Part shown: positions 49,466 to 53,202 of the stretch, in pieces | How positions within the stretch are numbered: the stretch's first letter is position 1 | Layout: each line of letters starts with the position of its first letter | Assembly (NCBI GenBank): GCA_027005735.1 | Contig: JALTLF010000151.1 | Location: 1-53,202 of the forward strand | Length of the DNA: 53,202 nucleotides | Origin: Chromatiales bacterium | GTDB lineage: Bacteria; Pseudomonadota; Gammaproteobacteria; CAMYNG01 | Reading direction: 5' to 3' | Made by a program: the position numbers and the translations under genes | The notes under the pieces: generated by a model | Seen by the model: the letters and a program-made list of their open reading frames with translations, nothing else | What the model was told of the DNA's origin: nothing | The model's database searches: none

Positions 49466-49948
49466 GAGGTACTTTCTTTTGCCCCCCAAAAGAAAGTACC
49501 CAAAGAAAAGGGGGCCCGGAAATGCCGTCGCTGCGCGATGCCCTTGGGCCCACGGCTGGCGCGGCGCTCGCCTGGACTCGCTGATGCTCAGACACCGGCT
49601 CGCGTCCTCCTTGCCAGCCGTGTGCCCTGCGGCGGCATTTGACGGGAAGGAGGTGGTTTTCTTGCTCTTGAGCGAAGAATCCCAACTATCGCCACAAGGG
49701 TGTGCAGAGTGCGGGTGTTTACCCATCCCCTTACGCCGCGCCGAGCGCGGCGGGGTGTGAACGGACAAAGCCCCATGCGCAGCATGGGGTCGCCGCAGGG
49801 AGGCGGCGAATTGGCAGCGGGCCAGGGACGGCCCGTCTGCCAATCCCGAAACACCCCGGCCCGCGAGGGCACTGCCGCAGGCAGCGCGGCGTGGGGGGTG
49901 TCCTTTCTTTTGGGTACTTTTCTTTGGACAGGCAAAGAAAAGTACCTC
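49466..49948. repeat. ~483-bp non-coding element with hairpin terminal inverted repeats
   Basis: The ends (49466-49510 and about 49904-49948) are inverted copies, about 80% identical over 45 bp. Each contains a perfect 14-bp hairpin: 49468-49481/49487-49500 and 49913-49926/49933-49946. The two hairpins differ at two places in each arm, and the differences compensate so pairing is kept. Internal stems include CCCCATG / CATGGGG (about 49772-49790) and ATTGGCAG / CTGCCAAT (about 49810-49844). Short ORFs inside have no ribosome-binding sites. It fills most of the 575-bp gap between convergent pyrK-like and pilU genes. A non-autonomous mobile or structured intergenic repeat is likely; similar AAAGAAAAGTACC-type ends occur in other gammaproteobacteria (from memory). 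Confidence 0.75.
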
Positions 49949-49977
49949 GGCCCCGGTGGGGCCGAAAAAACTCCTTG

Positions 49978-51102
49978 TCAATCCGTCTCCTGGATGGTGA
50001 CGCCTTCGAGACCCGCCGCCATGGTGTTGGGATCGCCGCTGGAGTCGCCGAGCTTGATCATCAGGCGCAGCTCGTTGGCCGAGTCGGCGTGGGTCAGCGC
50101 GTCTTCGTAGGTGATCTCGCCTTCCTTGTAGAGATCGTAGAGCGCCTGGTCGAAGGTCTGCATGCCGAGCTGGCGGGACTTGGCCATGAGTTCCTTGAGG
50201 GTGTGGACTTCGCCCTTGCGGATCATGTCTGCCGCCAGCGGGGTGTTGATCAACACTTCGCAGGCCACGCGCCGGCCCTTGCCGTCGGGCGTGGGGATGA
50301 GTTGCTGCGCCACCATGCCCTTGAGGTTGAGCGACAGGTCCATGAGCAACTGGTTGCGGCGATCTTCCGGGAAGAAGTTGATGATGCGGTCCAGCGCCTG
50401 GTTGGCGTTGTTGGCGTGCAGGGTGGCGAGACACAGGTGACCGGTCTCGGCGAAGGCGATGGCGTGGTCCATGGTCTCGCGGGTACGGATTTCGCCGATG
50501 AGGATCACGTCCGGCGCCTGACGCAGGGTGTTCTTGAGCGCCATCTCGAAGGACTCGGTGTCGATGCCCACCTCGCGCTGGGTGACGATGCAGCCGCCGT
50601 GCTGGTGGATGTACTCGATGGGATCCTCGATGCTGACGATATGACCGGTGCTGTTGTTGTTGCGGAAACCGATCATGGAGGCCAGCGAGGTGGACTTGCC
50701 GGAACCGGTGGCGCCGACGAAGATCACCATGCCGCGCTTGGTCATGGCCAGTTCCTTGATGATGGGAGGCAGCTTGAGTTCTTCGATGGTGGGGATCTTC
50801 GTTTCGATCTTGCGCAGCACCATGCCAGCGTGATTGCGCTGCTGGAAGGCGCTGACACGGAAGCGTCCAATGCCGCTGGCGCTGATGGCGAAGTTGCACT
50901 CGTGGGTGCGATCGAATTCCTCGCGTTGCGCCGGTGTCATGATGGAATAGACGATCTCCCGCGCCTGGGTCGGCGTCAGGCTGGACTGCGTCACCGGGGT
51001 GATCTTGCCGTGCACCTTGAGGCTCGGCGCCACGCCGGCGGTGATGAACAGATCCGATGCGTTCTTGTGCACCATCAGTTTGAGCAGTTGTTCGAATTCC
51101 AT
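49978..51102 (-). CDS. pilU: Type IV pilus retraction ATPase PilU
   Basis: A 374-residue PilT/GspE-family ATPase. Walker A is GATGSGKST, the Asp box is SIEDPIEYIHQH, and the His box lies in CLATLHANNANQA. The N-terminal FEQLLKLMVHKNASDLF and the C-terminal tail beyond TYEDALTHADSANELRL distinguish PilU from PilT. It assists PilT in pilus retraction and twitching. AGGAGAAGG precedes the ATG. It follows pilT by 31 bp. Confidence 0.95.
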   Translation of the reverse strand: MEFEQLLKLMVHKNASDLFITAGVAPSLKVHGKITPVTQSSLTPTQAREIVYSIMTPAQREEFDRTHECNFAISASGIGRFRVSAFQQRNHAGMVLRKIETKIPTIEELKLPPIIKELAMTKRGMVIFVGATGSGKSTSLASMIGFRNNNSTGHIVSIEDPIEYIHQHGGCIVTQREVGIDTESFEMALKNTLRQAPDVILIGEIRTRETMDHAIAFAETGHLCLATLHANNANQALDRIINFFPEDRRNQLLMDLSLNLKGMVAQQLIPTPDGKGRRVACEVLINTPLAADMIRKGEVHTLKELMAKSRQLGMQTFDQALYDLYKEGEITYEDALTHADSANELRLMIKLGDSSGDPNTMAAGLEGVTIQETD

Positions 51103-51133
51103 CGCCTTCTCCTGCCTTTGCTCTACACCAGGC

Positions 51134-52171
51134 CTACTGGAAATTTTCCTTGTTCATGGCACGCAGGCGCGCGTCCTGCTTGCTGATCACGCCGCGCGCG
51201 ACGAGATCCTGGAGACACTGGTCGAGGGTCTGCATGCCTACCCCCTGGCCGGTCTGGATGGCGGAGTACATCTGCGCCACCTTGTCCTCGCGGATGAGGT
51301 TACGAATGGCCGGGGTGCCGATCATGATCTCGTGGGCCGCCACGCGCCCGCCGCCGATCTTCTTGATCAGGGTCTGGGCAATGACCGCGCGCAGGGACTC
51401 CGACAGCATGGAGCGCACCATGCCCTTCTCGGCGGCGGGGAAGACGTCGATGATACGGTCGATGGTCTTGGCCGCCGAACTGGTGTGCAGGGTACCGAAT
51501 ACCAGGTGACCGGTCTCGGCTGCGGTCAGCGCGAGGCGAATGGTCTCCAGGTCGCGCAGCTCGCCGACGAGGATGATGTCGGGGTCTTCACGCAGCGCCG
51601 AGCGCAGGGCCTCGTTGAAGCCGTGGGTGTCGCGGTGCACCTCGCGCTGGTTGATGAGACACTTCTTGGATTCGTGCACGAATTCGATGGGATCCTCGAT
51701 GGTGAGGATGTGGCCGTACTCGTTCTCGTTCTTGTAGTCGATCATCGCCGCCAGCGTGGTGGACTTGCCCGAACCCGTCGGCCCGGTGACCAGCACGATG
51801 CCGCGCGGGTTGTCGGCGATGTCCTTGAACACCGCCGGGCAGCCCAGTTCCTCGAGGCTGAGGATGTTGGAGGGGATGGTGCGGAAGACCACGCCTGCGC
51901 CGCGGTTCTGGTTGAAGGCATTGACGCGGAAGCGCGCCACGCCCTGGATCTCGAAGGAGAAGTCGGTCTCGAGAAATTCCTCGTAATCCTTGCGCTGCTT
52001 GTCGTTCATGATGTCATAGACAAGGCTGTGGACGGTCTTATGGTCCAGCGGCGGTACGTTGATGCGGCGGATGTCGCCGTCCACGCGGATCATCGGCGGC
52101 AGGCCGGCCGAGAGATGTAAATCCGAAGCCTTGTTCTTGACGCTAAAGGCCAGCAGCTCTGTGATATCCAT
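51134..52171 (-). CDS. pilT: Type IV pilus retraction ATPase PilT
   Basis: A 345-residue hexameric ATPase driving pilus depolymerisation. Walker A is GPTGSGKST (130-138), the Asp box TIEDPIEFVHES, the Walker B region DIILVGELRD, and the PilT signature AIRNLIRE is present. The frame extends to 52225, but the ATG at 52171 starts with MDITELLAFSVKNKASDLHL, the canonical N-terminus and length. The 197-bp region to divergent yggS contains a TATAAT (52208-52213, plus strand) without a clear -35. Confidence 0.96.
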   Translation of the reverse strand: MDITELLAFSVKNKASDLHLSAGLPPMIRVDGDIRRINVPPLDHKTVHSLVYDIMNDKQRKDYEEFLETDFSFEIQGVARFRVNAFNQNRGAGVVFRTIPSNILSLEELGCPAVFKDIADNPRGIVLVTGPTGSGKSTTLAAMIDYKNENEYGHILTIEDPIEFVHESKKCLINQREVHRDTHGFNEALRSALREDPDIILVGELRDLETIRLALTAAETGHLVFGTLHTSSAAKTIDRIIDVFPAAEKGMVRSMLSESLRAVIAQTLIKKIGGGRVAAHEIMIGTPAIRNLIREDKVAQMYSAIQTGQGVGMQTLDQCLQDLVARGVISKQDARLRAMNKENFQ

Positions 52172-52368
52172 GGGTGGTAAGGTCCCTTCGTTCTGGTTGA
52201 CGCTTGTTATAATGGTCGAATCCACGGGGGCACGGTAGCCGCCGGCGGTCCGGTCTGGGCATCATCTTGCATATCGGACAGGCGCCATAAAGACTTAACC
52301 CCGACAGGGAATAACTTACCCCCCCGGCAGGGGCCTGACAAGCTGATGATTCCACAGGTTTTCCTCCC

Positions 52369-53058
52369 ATGAGTATAGAGCAGGCCCTGGCTGCGATACG
52401 GGCGCGCATCGCAAAGGCGGAGATTGCCGCGGGCCGGCCGCCGGGCAGCGTCAGCCTGCTGGCGGTGAGCAAGACCCGCGAGGTCGCCGATCTGCGCGCG
52501 GCGCTGGCCGCCGGGCAGCACCGCTTCGGCGAGAGCTACGTGCAGGAGGCGCTGGACAAGATCGCCGCCCTCGCCGAGGAGGACATCGAATGGCATTTCA
52601 TCGGTCCGCTGCAATCCAACAAGAGCCGTCAGGTGGCCGAACACTTCCACTGGTGCCACAGCGTCGATCGCCTCAAGCTGGCGCGACGCCTGTCCGCGCA
52701 GCGCCCGGCGGGGCTGCCGCCCCTGCAGGTCTGCCTGCAGGTCAACATCAGCGGCGAGGCCAGCAAGTCCGGTTTCGCCCCCGCCGCGGTGTGCGCCGCG
52801 GCGGCCGAAATTGCCAGCTTGCCGAACCTGGTGCTGCGCGGCCTGATGGCCATTCCCGCGCGCGAGCGCGACTTTCACCGCCAGCGCGCGGCCTTTGCCC
52901 GCCTGCGGGAACTACGCGATGCCCTCAACGCGGAACGGGATCTCTCGCTGGACACCCTGTCCATGGGCATGACCGGCGACCTGGAGGCCGCCATTGCCGA
53001 GGGCGCCACCCTCGTGCGCGTGGGCACGGGGATCTTCGGGTCACGGACCGGGGACTAA
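52369..53058 (+). CDS. yggS: PLP homeostasis protein YggS family
   Basis: A 229-residue single-domain PLP-binding protein. The PLP Lys is Lys35 (LLAVSKTR). FGESYVQEALDK, WHFIGPLQSNKSR, and LSMGMTGDLEAAI with RVGTGIFG are family signatures. It acts in vitamin B6 and amino-acid homeostasis rather than as a classical enzyme. Divergent from pilT, as in Pseudomonas. No strong ribosome-binding site. Confidence 0.95.
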   Translation: MSIEQALAAIRARIAKAEIAAGRPPGSVSLLAVSKTREVADLRAALAAGQHRFGESYVQEALDKIAALAEEDIEWHFIGPLQSNKSRQVAEHFHWCHSVDRLKLARRLSAQRPAGLPPLQVCLQVNISGEASKSGFAPAAVCAAAAEIASLPNLVLRGLMAIPARERDFHRQRAAFARLRELRDALNAERDLSLDTLSMGMTGDLEAAIAEGATLVRVGTGIFGSRTGD

Positions 53059-53137
53059 ATACATGTGCCGAATACCCGATCACCTGAAGATAACCGGATT
53101 ACATCATCTGCCTGCCTCTCACCGGGGCGGCGTTCAC

Positions 53138-53202
53138 GGACACGCGGCAAATACATCCCTGTACGCTCGACAGCCGGGGCCGCTCCGGGCCTCCTGCCCT
53201 CT
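53138..53202 (-). repeat. Palindromic intergenic repeat, copy 2 (cut by window end)
   Basis: Read on the minus strand, 53168-53138 matches 25 of 31 bases of the core of the repeat at 26636-26731 (GAGC.T.CAGGGATG.AT.T.C.GCGTGTCC). It lies 3' of yggS, just as copy 1 lies 3' of metF. The flanking arms are not obviously conserved, and the copy may be truncated by the end of the window. Confidence 0.65.

Noticed and set aside
49588-49935. ORFs inside the TIR element (for example 115 codons minus, 136 codons plus)
   Set aside because: No ribosome-binding sites; they overlap each other on both strands and follow stem sequences. They are typical false genes from a structured repeat.

Overview
The window is GC-rich, densely coded gammaproteobacterial DNA. 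About 43 protein genes are supported, with no rRNA, tRNA, CRISPR array or transposase gene. Gene order is largely that known from Pseudomonas: yggS-pilT-pilU / pyrC'-pyrB-pyrR-ruvX-algH-tonB / gshB / pilGHIJK-chpABC / rsmE-bioA, next to metF-ahcY, metK and tkt-gap-pgk-pyk-fba. Some inserted genes (apbE, a pyrK-like gene) and the intergenic repeats suggest a non-pseudomonad, perhaps a Chromatiales/Ectothiorhodospiraceae-type organism. That taxonomic guess is inference only.

Layout. 1-2.2 kb: an edge repeat, the co-chaperone djlA (-) and an HDOD signalling protein (+). 2.3-9.8 kb (-): a copper/silver export module with a small Cys/His-rich secreted protein, a CusC-like outer-membrane channel, a CusB adaptor fused to a CusF-like domain, the CusA pump, a cytochrome c lipoprotein and a DUF302 protein. 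10-13.7 kb: convergent ppk1 and ppx for polyphosphate turnover, whose stop codons lie inside one perfect 12-bp inverted repeat. 13.7-21.7 kb (-): a Sel1-repeat protein, then fba, pyk, pgk, gap and tkt (central carbon metabolism, transcribed tkt to fba), ending in a clear intrinsic terminator. 22-26.6 kb: a redoxin (-), then the methyl cycle metK - SAH riboswitch - ahcY - metF (+). 26.7-28.9 kb: bioA and rsmE.

28.9-41.1 kb (-): a complete Pil-Chp chemosensory cluster controlling type IV pili (pilG, pilH, pilI, pilJ, pilK, chpA, chpB, chpC), with a 2016-residue ChpA carrying several phosphotransfer domains. 41.5-49.4 kb (+): gshB, an ApbE-type flavin transferase, tonB, algH, ruvX and a pyrimidine operon pyrR-pyrB-pyrC'-pyrK-like. 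In it PyrC' has lost its metal ligands and PyrK has no PyrD partner in the window. 49.5-49.9 kb: a ~483-bp non-coding element with terminal inverted repeats, each folding into a hairpin whose differences are compensatory. 50-53.1 kb: pilU and pilT (-), the twitching-motility ATPases, and yggS (+). The window ends in a second copy of a short palindromic repeat also found between metF and bioA.

The most unusual points are non-coding or anomalous: the SAH riboswitch; the TIR element with covarying hairpins; the dispersed palindromic repeat; the long inverted repeat between ahcY and metF; the ppx reading frame without a normal start codon; and the orphan PyrK next to a catalytically dead PyrC'. 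I did not find a clearly new multi-gene system.
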